A stretch of 8,954 bases of DNA from assembly GCA_025455635.1 (NCBI GenBank), contig JALOMF010000140.1, positions 1-8,954 on the forward strand, written 5' to 3'. The stretch's first letter is position 1. Every line of letters starts with the position of its first letter. Made by a program: the position numbers and the translations under genes. Origin of the DNA: Saprospiraceae bacterium (GTDB lineage Bacteria > Bacteroidota > Bacteroidia > Chitinophagales > Saprospiraceae). A model generated the notes under the pieces. The model ran no database searches. It had not been told where the DNA came from and saw only the letters and a program-made list of their open reading frames with translations. Shown here piece after piece: positions 1 through 6,393 of this stretch.

Positions 1-1338
1 AGCTCCCTAACTGACGAACAACGCTCCATACTTGCCAAGATGCTCACTGCCCCCGACTACTTCCTGCTCTGGGGGCCGCCCGGCACGGGCAAGACGAGCC
101 AAGTGCTACGCCATTTTGCCAAATGGATTTTTGAAAACACCGACGAAAACCTGCTGCTGCTGGCCTACACCAACCGGGCCGTGGACGAAATCTGCGAGGC
201 GCTGGACAGCCTCGGCGACGAAGTAAAAAGCGCCTACTTGCGCATCGGCTCCCGCTACTCGACGGGACAACAGTTTGAAAATCAGTTGCTTGCGAAAAAA
301 ATCGAGGAGGTGACGACCCGCAAGGGCCTGAAGGAAGTGCTGGAGCACCACCGCATTTTCGTGGCGACGCTGGCCTCGCTTTCCAACAACCTAGAGCTGC
401 TCCAACTCAAAAAATTCCGGCGGGTGGCCATTGACGAGGCTTCGCAAATACTGGAGCCGGGGCTGGTCGGGCTGCTGCCGCAATTCGAGCAGTGGGTGCT
501 CATCGGCGACCACAAGCAACTGCCCGCCGTGGTGGTGCAGCCGCCCGAGGCATCCGCCGTTTTGGATGAAAAACTACACGGAATCGGCCTGCAAAACCTC
601 CGGAACTCCCTCTTCGAGCGGCTCTACCGAAGGGCGGTGGAGCAGGGCTGGCACTGGGCCATCGGTCACCTGAGCCACCAAGGGCGGATGCACGAGGACA
701 TCATGCGCTTTCCCGGCGAGCATTTTTACGAAGGAAAACTCCGCATTTTACCGAAGGAAATACCTGCTTCGCAGAAGCAGCTTGCACCGCTGGCAGCACA
801 AGTATCTGATAATCAAGGAGATTGGTTGGCTAAAATCGAAGGCCGCCGCATCGCCTTCCTCGACACGCCCGCCGACCGCCAAAGCCCCAGCCGCAAGACG
901 AACCGGCACGAAGCCGAGCTGTTGGTGAACCTCGTCAAGTGGTTTCAAGGTAGCGCCTCCAATCCGCAATCCGCAATTACTGACGTGAATCTTCGATTTC
1001 GCAATCCGCAATCAATTGGTATAATCACTCCCTACCGTGCACAAATCGCTCAAATTCAGGAGGTTATGCAGCGGGAGGGCATTGACTGTACCAACCTGAC
1101 CATTGACACGGTGGAGCGCTACCAAGGCGGGGCGAGGGACATCATCCTCATTTCGCTCTGCGTGAATGCCGCTTCGCAAATGGAGACGCTCGTTTCGCTC
1201 TCGGAGGAGGGCGTGGACCGCAAGCTGAACGTGGCGCTGACGAGGGCACGGGAGCGGGTGGTGGTGCTGGGTTGTGAGGAGATTTTGCAAAAGAACTTGG
1301 TCTATCGGAAGTTTATCGAGTACGTGAAAGGAGCGTAA
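1..1338 (+). CDS. Dna2/UPF1-like superfamily 1 DNA/RNA helicase, C-terminal part (5' end outside window)
   Basis: The reading frame is open to the first base, and the residues before the first ATG (position 40) read SSLTDEQRSILAKM, the usual lead-in to the Q-like region of these helicases. The ATG at 40 is therefore not the start and 445 residues of a longer protein are visible. Counting from the window start, seen motifs are: Walker A GPPGTGKT (25-32), motif Ia region LLAYTNRAVDEI, motif II DEAS (about 145-148), motif III LIGDHKQLP (about 167-175), motif V DTVERYQGGARD (about 369-380) and motif VI LNVALTRARERV (about 409-420). These fit the AAA_11/AAA_12 pair of UPF1, Dna2 and SMUBP-2 type 5'-to-3' helicases. 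Many bacterial relatives have an upstream nuclease or other domain, which cannot be seen here. A short insert with two NPQS copies precedes the conserved IGIITPYRAQ strand (see the repeat at 952-1018). Housekeeping repair or a defence role are both possible. Confidence 0.9.
   Translation, partial: SSLTDEQRSILAKMLTAPDYFLLWGPPGTGKTSQVLRHFAKWIFENTDENLLLLAYTNRAVDEICEALDSLGDEVKSAYLRIGSRYSTGQQFENQLLAKKIEEVTTRKGLKEVLEHHRIFVATLASLSNNLELLQLKKFRRVAIDEASQILEPGLVGLLPQFEQWVLIGDHKQLPAVVVQPPEASAVLDEKLHGIGLQNLRNSLFERLYRRAVEQGWHWAIGHLSHQGRMHEDIMRFPGEHFYEGKLRILPKEIPASQKQLAPLAAQVSDNQGDWLAKIEGRRIAFLDTPADRQSPSRKTNRHEAELLVNLVKWFQGSASNPQSAITDVNLRFRNPQSIGIITPYRAQIAQIQEVMQREGIDCTNLTIDTVERYQGGARDIILISLCVNAASQMETLVSLSEEGVDRKLNVALTRARERVVVLGCEEILQKNLVYRKFIEYVKGA
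952..1018 (+). repeat. ATCCGCAAT-type repeat words inserted in frame in the helicase
   Basis: An AATCCGCAATC word occurs at 961-971 and again at 1003-1013, exactly 42 bases (14 codons) apart, so both copies are read in the helicase frame as NPQS. GCAATCCGCAAT is repeated at 966-977 and 1001-1012. The segment 1003-1018 matches the right arm of the intergenic element at 5386-5401 in 15 of 16 bases. The encoded residues lie between the helix ending LVKWFQ and the conserved strand IGIITPYRAQ, where relatives usually have only a short loop. The boundaries are approximate and that it is an insertion is an inference. Confidence 0.6.
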
Positions 1339-1436
1339 ATTAGGTGCTTAAAGAATGGCGTGGATGGCCCAATGTTAGCCTCGTTTTTTTCAGCAAACAA
1401 GCCATATTTTGTCTGTGCTGGTTCACACAAACTTGA

Positions 1437-1467
1437 TTTTGATTTTTCGCTTAAATGTCTATCTTCG
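1437..1467 (+). promoter_or_regulatory. Candidate Bacteroidota-type promoter for lipB
   Basis: A TATCTTCG box at 1460-1467 fits the -7 consensus TAnnTTTG with one change. TTTTG at 1437-1441 supplies the -33 TTG, with 18 bases between. The box lies about 45 bases before the preferred lipB ATG at 1513, a usual distance. It also argues that the longer frame opening at 1360 is not translated, since the promoter would lie inside it. Confidence 0.55.
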
Positions 1468-1512
1468 CACCGTTTTTCCAAAAGCAGGGTTCAAACCTTC
1501 ATCCAGTCTGAT

Positions 1513-2229
1513 ATGCAAAAAGTTGTTTTCAAGGATTTGGGCCGTATTTCTTACCGGGAGGCTTGGGACATGCAGCAGCAGTTGCACGATGAGGCCATCC
1601 GCCGGAAACGGGAGAACCGGGAGCGGAAGGAGCGGGGCGACGAGCTTTTGCCCATCAGCCACCACCTCTTGTTTTGTGAGCACGACCCCGTGGTGACACT
1701 GGGCCGCAGTGGCTCCGAAAACAACCTCTTGCTGGACGAAGCGGGCCTACGTGAAAAGGGCATCGAGTTCTACAAAATCAACCGGGGCGGCGACATCACC
1801 TACCACGGGCCGGGCCAAATCGTCGGGTATCCGATTTTTGACCTCGACGAGTTCTTCACGGATGTGCATCGCTACGTGCGGTACTTGGAGGAGGCAGTCA
1901 TCCGCACCTTGGCGGAATATGGCATTGAAGACGCCTACCGCATCGAGGCTTACACGGGCGTTTGGCTGCCGCAAAAAGGGTGGCTGCCCAAGCGTAAAAT
2001 CTGCGCCATCGGGGTACACCTGAGCAGATGGGTCACCATGCACGGGTTCGCTTTCAACGTGAACACCGACTTGGGCTACTTCCGCCATATCGTGCCATGT
2101 GGCATCAACGACCAAGACAAAGACGTTACTTCCCTGGCTAAAGAGCTGGGGCATACTGTTGATGAGAACGAGGTCAAGGAAAAACTGCGACGCCACTTTG
2201 CTGATTTATTCGGCTTTGAATTTGCGTAA
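1513..2229 (+). CDS. lipB: Lipoyl(octanoyl) transferase LipB
   Basis: The protein moves the octanoyl group from octanoyl-acyl carrier protein to the lipoyl domains of 2-oxoacid dehydrogenases and the glycine cleavage H protein, the first step of lipoate synthesis in the cytoplasm. With the ATG at 1513 it has 238 residues, the normal family length. The signature RGGDITYHGPGQ is at 91-102 (RGG at 91-93, TYHGPGQ at 96-102). The catalytic lysine is seen in KICAIGV (K162), and the acyl-accepting cysteine in IVPCGI (C196). The frame is open back to an ATG at 1360, but the extra 51 residues are unlike LipB and overlap a promoter. An oddity is a charged stretch RRKRENRERKERGDE at 30-44, between the first helix and the substrate core. 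lipA is not in the window. It may be co-transcribed with the hypothetical gene 109 bases downstream, but this is unclear. Confidence 0.95.
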   Translation: MQKVVFKDLGRISYREAWDMQQQLHDEAIRRKRENRERKERGDELLPISHHLLFCEHDPVVTLGRSGSENNLLLDEAGLREKGIEFYKINRGGDITYHGPGQIVGYPIFDLDEFFTDVHRYVRYLEEAVIRTLAEYGIEDAYRIEAYTGVWLPQKGWLPKRKICAIGVHLSRWVTMHGFAFNVNTDLGYFRHIVPCGINDQDKDVTSLAKELGHTVDENEVKEKLRRHFADLFGFEFA

Positions 2230-2338
2230 GCTGTGTTTTTCGATTTCTTCAACGGCCCGCTTTGCTGGTCAACAACCGATTAGGACACTCGTCCAATCCG
2301 TTGTACGGCAAGCCGGACACAATCAGGATTCATGGCCC

Positions 2339-2749
2339 ATGAGAAAAGATATTCCAGAATACAAAGTGGAAGATTTGGCCATTGCCATTTTGCCAAGAAT
2401 TGAGGATGGCATCCAAGACAATGAAATGTGGGATGTTTACCTGCTGAACCTGAAAGACGATACGATTGAGAATGTGCTGATAAACTCTAAGGGCTACGGC
2501 GAACTGGATGGTGAGCAGATGAAAACGACCACGCTGCGCCATTTCTTCAATGATGTAGGCCCAAAGCAGGCGCTATTGATTGAGCCTATCCAGACGAAGC
2601 TCTTCGACATCGCCAACGAGTACTGGGTCAGCTTCACGTTCGACGGGTACATGTACGACAAGCGGTACGTCTTCGTAAGGGGGAGCATTGCGGAAGATAA
2701 TTTCACGACCATTCCCGTGCTCCAGCGCAGGGGGGTGATGATAAAATAA
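2339..2749 (+). CDS. Conserved hypothetical protein, Bacteroidota-specific family
   Basis: A protein of 136 residues with no signal peptide or membrane segment, mixed acidic and aromatic. It resembles a family found widely in Bacteroidota, whose members share segments like those seen here: WDVYLLNLK, ENVLINSKGYGE, LRHFF, NEYWVSFTFDG and the C-terminal GVMIK. Some old annotations of relatives name it after the phenylalanyl-tRNA synthetase alpha subunit; nothing in this sequence supports that, since it has no class II synthetase motif. The function is unknown. The start ATG at 2339 gives MRKDIPEYKVED, matching how I remember relatives beginning. The frame is open further upstream (to 2099) but there it overlaps lipB in another frame. 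The thioesterase follows 53 bases downstream on the same strand and could share its transcript. Confidence 0.8.
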   Translation: MRKDIPEYKVEDLAIAILPRIEDGIQDNEMWDVYLLNLKDDTIENVLINSKGYGELDGEQMKTTTLRHFFNDVGPKQALLIEPIQTKLFDIANEYWVSFTFDGYMYDKRYVFVRGSIAEDNFTTIPVLQRRGVMIK

Positions 2750-2802
2750 GCCGTCCGGCGATTGGGCTTTTGGCCAATGCGGGATGGTTAACCGACCAAA
2801 AA

Positions 2803-3339
2803 ATGAAGCCGAAAAAAGTAAGCGAATCAGTCGCAGTGATGACCGAAATGGTCATGCCCAACGACACAAACCCCCTGCACAACCTGATGGGGGGCAACCT
2901 GATGCGTTGGATGGACGTAGTGGCGAGCATATCGGCAGGCAAGCATTGCGAAGCGCATGTGGTCACTGCCAGCGTTGACCATGTTTCGTTTCACAAACCA
3001 ATCGCCTTGGGCGACATCGTGACGCTGAACGCTCGTGTGACGCGGGCTTTCAATACTTCGGTGGAAATTTTCGTAGAGGTTTTCGCTGCCGATATCAAGG
3101 GGGGGAACCCCAGGAAGTGTAACCATGCCTACTTCACCTTCGTGGCGCTCGAAGACGAGACCCGCAAGCCCAAGGCCGTGCCGGAAGTGATTCCGCTGAC
3201 GGGTGAGGAGGAAAAACTCTATGAAAGTGCCGCCCGGCGCCGTGAGGTGCGGCTGGTGCTCAGTGGTCGCATGAAGCCTGAAGAGGCGTCGGAACTGAGG
3301 GCACTTTTTATGAACTTTGAACCAAGCGCTGGCAATTGA
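2803..3339 (+). CDS. Acyl-CoA thioesterase, hotdog fold (YciA/BACH type)
   Basis: It is predicted to hydrolyse acyl-CoA thioesters to free acid and CoA in the cytoplasm. The 178-residue protein has the signature of the acyl-CoA hydrolase branch of the hotdog superfamily: MPNDTNPLHNLMGGNLMRWMD at about 18-38, where the Asn/Asp-rich turn, the GG pair (30-31) and WMD (36-38) form the active-site helix region. VTASVDHVSFHKPIALGD (about 54-71) is the conserved second segment, and the strand HAYFTFVALED (108-118) closes the sheet. A charged C-terminal tail of about 45 residues follows (EEEKLYESAARRREVR...). The start at the ATG 2803 gives MKPKKVSESV; a TTG at 2770 in frame would add 11 residues of no evident homology. 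Substrate chain length cannot be told. It ends 14 bases from the convergent small gene. Confidence 0.88.
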   Translation: MKPKKVSESVAVMTEMVMPNDTNPLHNLMGGNLMRWMDVVASISAGKHCEAHVVTASVDHVSFHKPIALGDIVTLNARVTRAFNTSVEIFVEVFAADIKGGNPRKCNHAYFTFVALEDETRKPKAVPEVIPLTGEEEKLYESAARRREVRLVLSGRMKPEEASELRALFMNFEPSAGN

Positions 3340-3352
3340 CCGGAGCCTTGGG

Positions 3353-3484
3353 TCAGCTCATGCTTCGGTACATGAAGAACATCAGCAGCATGAGCACCAA
3401 AACGGCTATGCCCACGGCGGTGAAAAACTTCTTGGAATCCCGCTTGTCCAACGATTCGTTGCGCTTTTTGCCTTTGGTTGACAT
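3353..3484 (-). CDS. Small single-pass membrane protein, 43 residues
   Basis: Read from the ATG at 3484-3482 to TGA at 3355-3353, the protein begins MSTKGKKRNESLDKRDSKK, strongly basic and hydrophilic, then runs through a hydrophobic stretch FFTAVGIAVLVLMLLMFFMY at about 20-39 and ends RSMS. The charge pattern predicts the N terminus in the cytoplasm and almost nothing outside. There is no cleavable signal peptide. A good Bacteroidota-type promoter lies 52 bases upstream (3536-3565), and codons mostly end in G or C like the neighbours. I do not recognise a function. It converges on the thioesterase with 13 bases between stop codons. Being short, it is likely missed by gene finders. Confidence 0.65.
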   Translation of the reverse strand: MSTKGKKRNESLDKRDSKKFFTAVGIAVLVLMLLMFFMYRSMS

Positions 3485-3535
3485 GATATTTTACTTGGGT
3501 TGGTGAAAAAATAGGAACCTGCAATATTGCAACGC

Positions 3536-3565
3536 CGAAAATAGGGCTTTGCCAAAAAATAACAA
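3536..3565 (-). promoter_or_regulatory. Candidate Bacteroidota-type promoter for the 43-residue membrane protein gene
   Basis: On the minus strand, TTG (3565-3563) is followed by exactly 19 bases and then TATTTTCG (3543-3536), which fits TAnnTTTG with one change. The gene's ATG is 51 bases beyond the box. Spacing and distance both fit the Bacteroidota consensus. Confidence 0.55.
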
Positions 3566-3591
3566 GCAATAAGACCAATGATTTTTATCCT

Positions 3592-3630
3592 AAAAAATAA
3601 GCCCTGCGAACATCGCAGGGCTTATTTTTT
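3592..3630. terminator. Perfect hairpin terminator, 17-bp stem
   Basis: AAAAAATAAGCCCTGCG (3592-3608) and its exact reverse complement (3614-3630) are separated by the 5-base loop AACAT. The GC-rich core is CCCTGCG/CGCAGGG, and A-runs and T-runs flank it symmetrically, so it can end transcription from either side. On the minus strand it lies 35 bases after the stop of the small CxxC frame at 3666-3782 and just upstream of the promoter at 3536-3565. On the plus strand it has no evident gene of its own nearer than the thioesterase. Confidence 0.85.
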
Positions 3631-3665
3631 GTGCAGTGGAGGCCCCCAGTTGCCTTATCAGGCCA

Positions 3666-3782
3666 TCATTTACCTGCTTCCACGAAATAGTAGGTTACCT
3701 TTTGCCATTTTGCCGGGGCTGTCTCCGTAGCTGGGCATACGGCGCACTCCCCGAAAAATTGGTTCGGGCCAAGGGTTTCCAT
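3666..3782 (-). CDS. Possible small protein with CxxC motif, 38 residues
   Basis: From the ATG at 3782-3780 to TGA at 3668-3666 the frame reads METLGPNQFFGECAVCPATE, then TAPAKWQKVTYYFVEAGK. It has a CxxC pair (C13, C16), and codons largely end in G or C. The hairpin terminator at 3592-3630 lies 35 bases downstream in the right orientation, and an in-frame TAA lies a few codons upstream of the ATG. The main support is this placement and the protein-like composition. I see no convincing promoter and recognise no family. CxxC could bind a metal or be redox active, but one pair in so small a protein proves nothing. The alternative is untranslated leader or a non-coding RNA ending at the same terminator. 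Confidence 0.4.
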   Translation of the reverse strand: METLGPNQFFGECAVCPATETAPAKWQKVTYYFVEAGK

Positions 3783-3812
3783 ATTTTTTACCCCTGTGTT
3801 TTAGGAAGCACT

Positions 3813-3820
3813 TACTTTTG
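3813..3820 (+). promoter_or_regulatory. Candidate -7 box of the arginine decarboxylase promoter
   Basis: TACTTTTG exactly fits the Bacteroidota -7 consensus TAnnTTTG and lies 85 bases before the decarboxylase ATG at 3905. No TTG is seen at the -33 distance, so the call is weak. The leader that follows holds a short TTTGC-GAA-GCAAA hairpin at about 3858-3870. Confidence 0.35.
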
Positions 3821-3904
3821 TCCGCCTTTGCAAATTCATGCGCCAGTTTGGTGCTTGTTTGCGAAGCAAATATCAACTCGTGTTACTTTAAATCCTTTTG
3901 TGAA

Positions 3905-5314
3905 ATGATTTCAAACCGCTATTTCGACTTGATTGACCAGACCTTCTACTTCCCGCAGGAGGGCTTCGACATCGAAGATGGCAACCTCGTTTTCAACGGC
4001 GTACCGCTCATGTATTTGATTAAAAAATACGGCACGCCGCTCAAGCTGACCTATTTGCCCAAGATAGGCACGCAGATAAAACGAGCCAGGAACCTGTTCA
4101 CAAAGGCCATGAAGACCAGCGGCTACCGGGGCAAGTACAATTATTGCTACTGCACCAAAAGCTCGCATTTCAGCTATGTGGTGAAAGAAGTGCTGAAGCA
4201 CGACGTGGAAATCGAGACCTCCAGTTCCTTCGACATTGACCTCGTGCGCCGCCTTTTCGAGGAGGAGTTCATTGACAAGCAGACCATCATCGTCAACAAC
4301 GGCTTCAAGACCCGTGAGTACGCCGAGAAGATTTGCAGCCTCATCAACGAAGGCTTCGAGAACGTCGTGCCCGTGCTCGACAACAAGGAGGAGCTTGCTT
4401 TTTACGAGGAAATGGTGAAGGGCCAGTGCAATCTCGGCATCCGGGTAGCCACGGACGAGGAGCCGAACTTCGAGTTCTACACCAGCCGCCTTGGCCTGCG
4501 CCCCTCCGAAATCATTTCTTTTTGCAAGGAACGCATCGAGAGCAACCCCAAGTTCAACCTGACCATGCTCCACTTCTTCGTGGACACGGGCATCAAGGAT
4601 ACCATCTACTACTGGGGCGAGCTAAAAAAGGCCGTGAAAATGTACTGCGAGCTGAAAAGGGTCTGCCCATCGCTCACGGGGCTGAACATCGGCGGCGGCA
4701 TGCCCATCCGCAACTCGCTCGGCTCTGAGTTCGACTATACGTACATGGTGCGTGAAATCGTGAACCTCATCCTCCACGCCTGCCAAGAGGAGGAGATACC
4801 GGAGCCGGATATTTTCACCGAGTTCGGCAAATATACCGTGGGCGAAAGCGGTGCCATCATCTACTCGGTGCTGGGCCAAAAGCGCCAGAACGACGCCGAG
4901 GTTTGGTACATGATTGACAACTCGCTCATCACCACCATTCCCGATGCTTGGGGCATCGGCGAGCGCTTCATCCTGCTGCCCGTGAACAAGTGGTACAATG
5001 AGTTCCACCGGGTAAACGTCGGTGGCATCTCTTGCGACAACTCCGACTACTACAATTCCGAGATACATGATACCCGTGTCTATCTGCCCGTGATGGGCGG
5101 CAAGGACAAACCGGACGAGCCGCTATACCTTGGCTTCTTCCACACGGGCGCCTACCAAGATTCGCTCAGCGGCTACGGCGGCATCAAGCACTGCCTCATC
5201 CCGTCGCCGAAGCACATTCTTATTTACAAGGATTCAAAAGGGAACATCGTGGACAAGCTCTACAAGGAGGAGCAAAAGCCGGAGGATATGCTGCGGATAT
5301 TGGGGTATATTTGA
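3905..5314 (+). CDS. Arginine decarboxylase, short Bacteroidota type (PLP fold III)
   Basis: It is predicted to decarboxylate arginine to agmatine, the entry to putrescine and spermidine synthesis. The 469-residue protein has the alanine-racemase-like barrel and C-terminal beta domain of the Orn/Lys/Arg decarboxylase class 2 family. Seen are: YCYCTKSSHF, with K85 the likely pyridoxal phosphate lysine; NIGGGMP (261-267), the phosphate-binding glycine loop; TEFGKYTVGES (305-315), taking the place of the usual EPGR segment; GISCDNSDYYN (374-384), with C377 the likely active-site cysteine across the dimer; and FFHTGAY (411-417). It matches the 460-470 residue Bacteroidota family annotated as arginine decarboxylase and is much shorter than the roughly 630-660 residue E. 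coli SpeA type. The ATG at 3905 gives MISNRYFDLIDQTFYFPQEGF, which fits the family start. The frame runs upstream to a TTG at 3818, but that overlaps the candidate promoter. Substrate is inferred from the family and a related diamino acid decarboxylase cannot be excluded. It is transcribed alone. Confidence 0.88.
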   Translation: MISNRYFDLIDQTFYFPQEGFDIEDGNLVFNGVPLMYLIKKYGTPLKLTYLPKIGTQIKRARNLFTKAMKTSGYRGKYNYCYCTKSSHFSYVVKEVLKHDVEIETSSSFDIDLVRRLFEEEFIDKQTIIVNNGFKTREYAEKICSLINEGFENVVPVLDNKEELAFYEEMVKGQCNLGIRVATDEEPNFEFYTSRLGLRPSEIISFCKERIESNPKFNLTMLHFFVDTGIKDTIYYWGELKKAVKMYCELKRVCPSLTGLNIGGGMPIRNSLGSEFDYTYMVREIVNLILHACQEEEIPEPDIFTEFGKYTVGESGAIIYSVLGQKRQNDAEVWYMIDNSLITTIPDAWGIGERFILLPVNKWYNEFHRVNVGGISCDNSDYYNSEIHDTRVYLPVMGGKDKPDEPLYLGFFHTGAYQDSLSGYGGIKHCLIPSPKHILIYKDSKGNIVDKLYKEEQKPEDMLRILGYI

Positions 5315-5397
5315 TGATTTCGGATTTTCGATTTCGGATTTCGGATTGGCTCGCACCACGTTTCGATCCGAAATCCGCAATCGAAAATCCGAAATCA
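5315..5397. repeat. 33-bp palindromic element filling the gap between convergent stop codons
   Basis: The left arm (5315-5347) and right arm (5365-5397) are reverse complements at 31 of 33 positions, around a 17-base loop (5348-5364). Both arms are made of repeated ATTTCGGATT / AATCCGAAAT words. The left arm starts on the first base after the decarboxylase TGA (5312-5314), and the right arm ends with the last base of the dehydrogenase stop triplet (5395-5397 on the minus strand). It is probably a dispersed REP-like element that also acts as a two-way terminator. It lacks the long T-run of a classical terminator. Related words occur inside the helicase (952-1018). Confidence 0.85.
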
Positions 5398-6393
5398 ATT
5401 GAGCCATCCCCGCTCCTTGTACCACGCCAAGGTCTCCTCCAGCCCATCCTCCAAATCGTATTGCGGCTGGAAGTTGAGGTCTTCCTTCAGCGGCTCGATG
5501 TCGCATTTCCAGTTCAGGCTTTCGAGGATGCGCACCTTCTCCAGGTTGAGCGCCGGATAGCGGCCCGAAGCCTTGCCTGCCTGCTCCAAACCCCACGCCA
5601 CGCCACGCACCAGCGCCACGGGCACGTGCAGCCGCAGGGTCCTTTTATTTAAAATCCGCTTCGCAATGCTGCCCAAATCCCACTGCGCATAGTAGCGCCC
5701 ATCGGAGATGAAATAGCCCTTTCGGGAAACATCGGTGGCCGTGGTCGCATCCAGCACCGCCCGCACGAGGTCCCGCACATACACAAACGCCAAGTGCTGC
5801 CGCTGGAAGCCGATATAGCCCTCGAAGTGGCTGTTTATCATTTTGAAAAAAGTGAGGAAGTCCCTGTCACGAGGGCCATAAACCCCGGTCGGGCGGATGA
5901 TGACATAGGGGAAATCGGGCTGTGCGGCCAAGTAGCGCTCCGAGGCAAGTTTGGCCTCGCCATAAGTATTGATGGGGCGCTGCGGGTCTTCTTCTTTCAG
6001 AAAATCGGTCAAATCCTTGCTCGCCACCGGGCCATAGCTGGCCGCCGAGCTGATGTAGGTGAACTTTTCGGGCATTTCGCCGGAGGCGATGATGGCGTCC
6101 ACGAAGTTTTTGGTGTAATCAAAGTTCACCTTCATGTAGTCCGAGAGCTTGGGCGCAGCCACCACCCCTGCATTGTGGATGATGTAGTCGAACTGCTTGC
6201 GCCGCACGAGGTTGGCCATCTGGCCCACGTCCTCGAAGTTAAGCTCCACGAAATTGATGCGCTCATCCTGTAGGAACTCCCGGCTGCTCGACTTGCGCAC
6301 GCCAGCGTACACGTCGAGGTCACGTCGCAGCGCCTCGTCCACGAGGTGGCTGCCAACAAAGCCCGATGCGCCAGTGATGAGGATTTTTTTCAT
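5395..6393 (-). CDS. cerR: NAD(P)-dependent extended short-chain dehydrogenase, probable ceramide reductase CerR
   Basis: The 332-residue protein is a typical NAD-dependent epimerase/dehydratase family member. It has the Rossmann motif GASGFVGSH at 8-16, NAGVVAAP at about 74-81, the catalytic serine region YISSAASYG (113-121), Y144 and K148 of YGEAK, and RPTGVYGPRD at 167-176. There is no signal peptide. Family membership is clear; substrate comes from context. It is the third gene after serine palmitoyltransferase and a ceramide-synthase-like acyltransferase, the place of CerR, which in Caulobacter reduces the 3-keto group of 3-oxoceramide. Reduction of 3-ketosphinganine before acylation is an alternative. 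The last codon, before the stop, borders the palindrome at 5315-5397. The ATG at 6393 lies directly against a second repeat (6392-6477), leaving no space for a normal promoter or ribosome site of its own; the start gives MKKILITGASG, a clean family start. Confidence 0.8.
   Translation of the reverse strand: MKKILITGASGFVGSHLVDEALRRDLDVYAGVRKSSSREFLQDERINFVELNFEDVGQMANLVRRKQFDYIIHNAGVVAAPKLSDYMKVNFDYTKNFVDAIIASGEMPEKFTYISSAASYGPVASKDLTDFLKEEDPQRPINTYGEAKLASERYLAAQPDFPYVIIRPTGVYGPRDRDFLTFFKMINSHFEGYIGFQRQHLAFVYVRDLVRAVLDATTATDVSRKGYFISDGRYYAQWDLGSIAKRILNKRTLRLHVPVALVRGVAWGLEQAGKASGRYPALNLEKVRILESLNWKCDIEPLKEDLNFQPQYDLEDGLEETLAWYKERGWLN

Noticed and set aside
961..1018. Possible CRISPR-like repeat-spacer unit
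   Set aside because: Only two very short copies inside a coding gene, with no regular spacers and no cas genes.
1360..1512. 51-codon N-terminal extension of lipB
   Set aside because: Unlike other LipB proteins, and it covers a good promoter; the ATG at 1513 gives the normal family length.
1747..2196. Minus-strand open frame of 149 codons opposite lipB
   Set aside because: Antisense shadow of the catalytic core of LipB.
2099..2338. Long N-terminal extension of the conserved hypothetical gene overlapping lipB
   Set aside because: The first 131 bases overlap the lipB coding end in another frame, and the homologous part starts at the ATG at 2339.
2761..2778. ATTGG...CCAAT inverted repeat before the thioesterase
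   Set aside because: The stem is only 5 bp with a mismatch in the continuation, so it is not distinguishable from chance.
3592..3630. Possible tRNA or structured RNA arm
   Set aside because: It is a single perfect hairpin with flanking A and T runs, fully explained as a terminator; there is no cloverleaf around it.
3818..3904. TTG-initiated 29-codon extension of the arginine decarboxylase
   Set aside because: It begins inside the candidate -7 box and adds residues not expected in the family; the ATG at 3905 fits.
3636..3908. Plus-strand 90-codon frame and minus-strand 68-codon frame (3670-3876) between the terminator and the decarboxylase
   Set aside because: Both have composition unlike the neighbouring proteins and cover the promoter region; the shorter 38-codon frame fits the terminator better.
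3911..4573. Minus-strand open frame of 220 codons opposite the arginine decarboxylase
   Set aside because: The plus strand holds a strongly conserved enzyme across the same bases; the antisense product is Val/Leu/Ala-rich shadow sequence.
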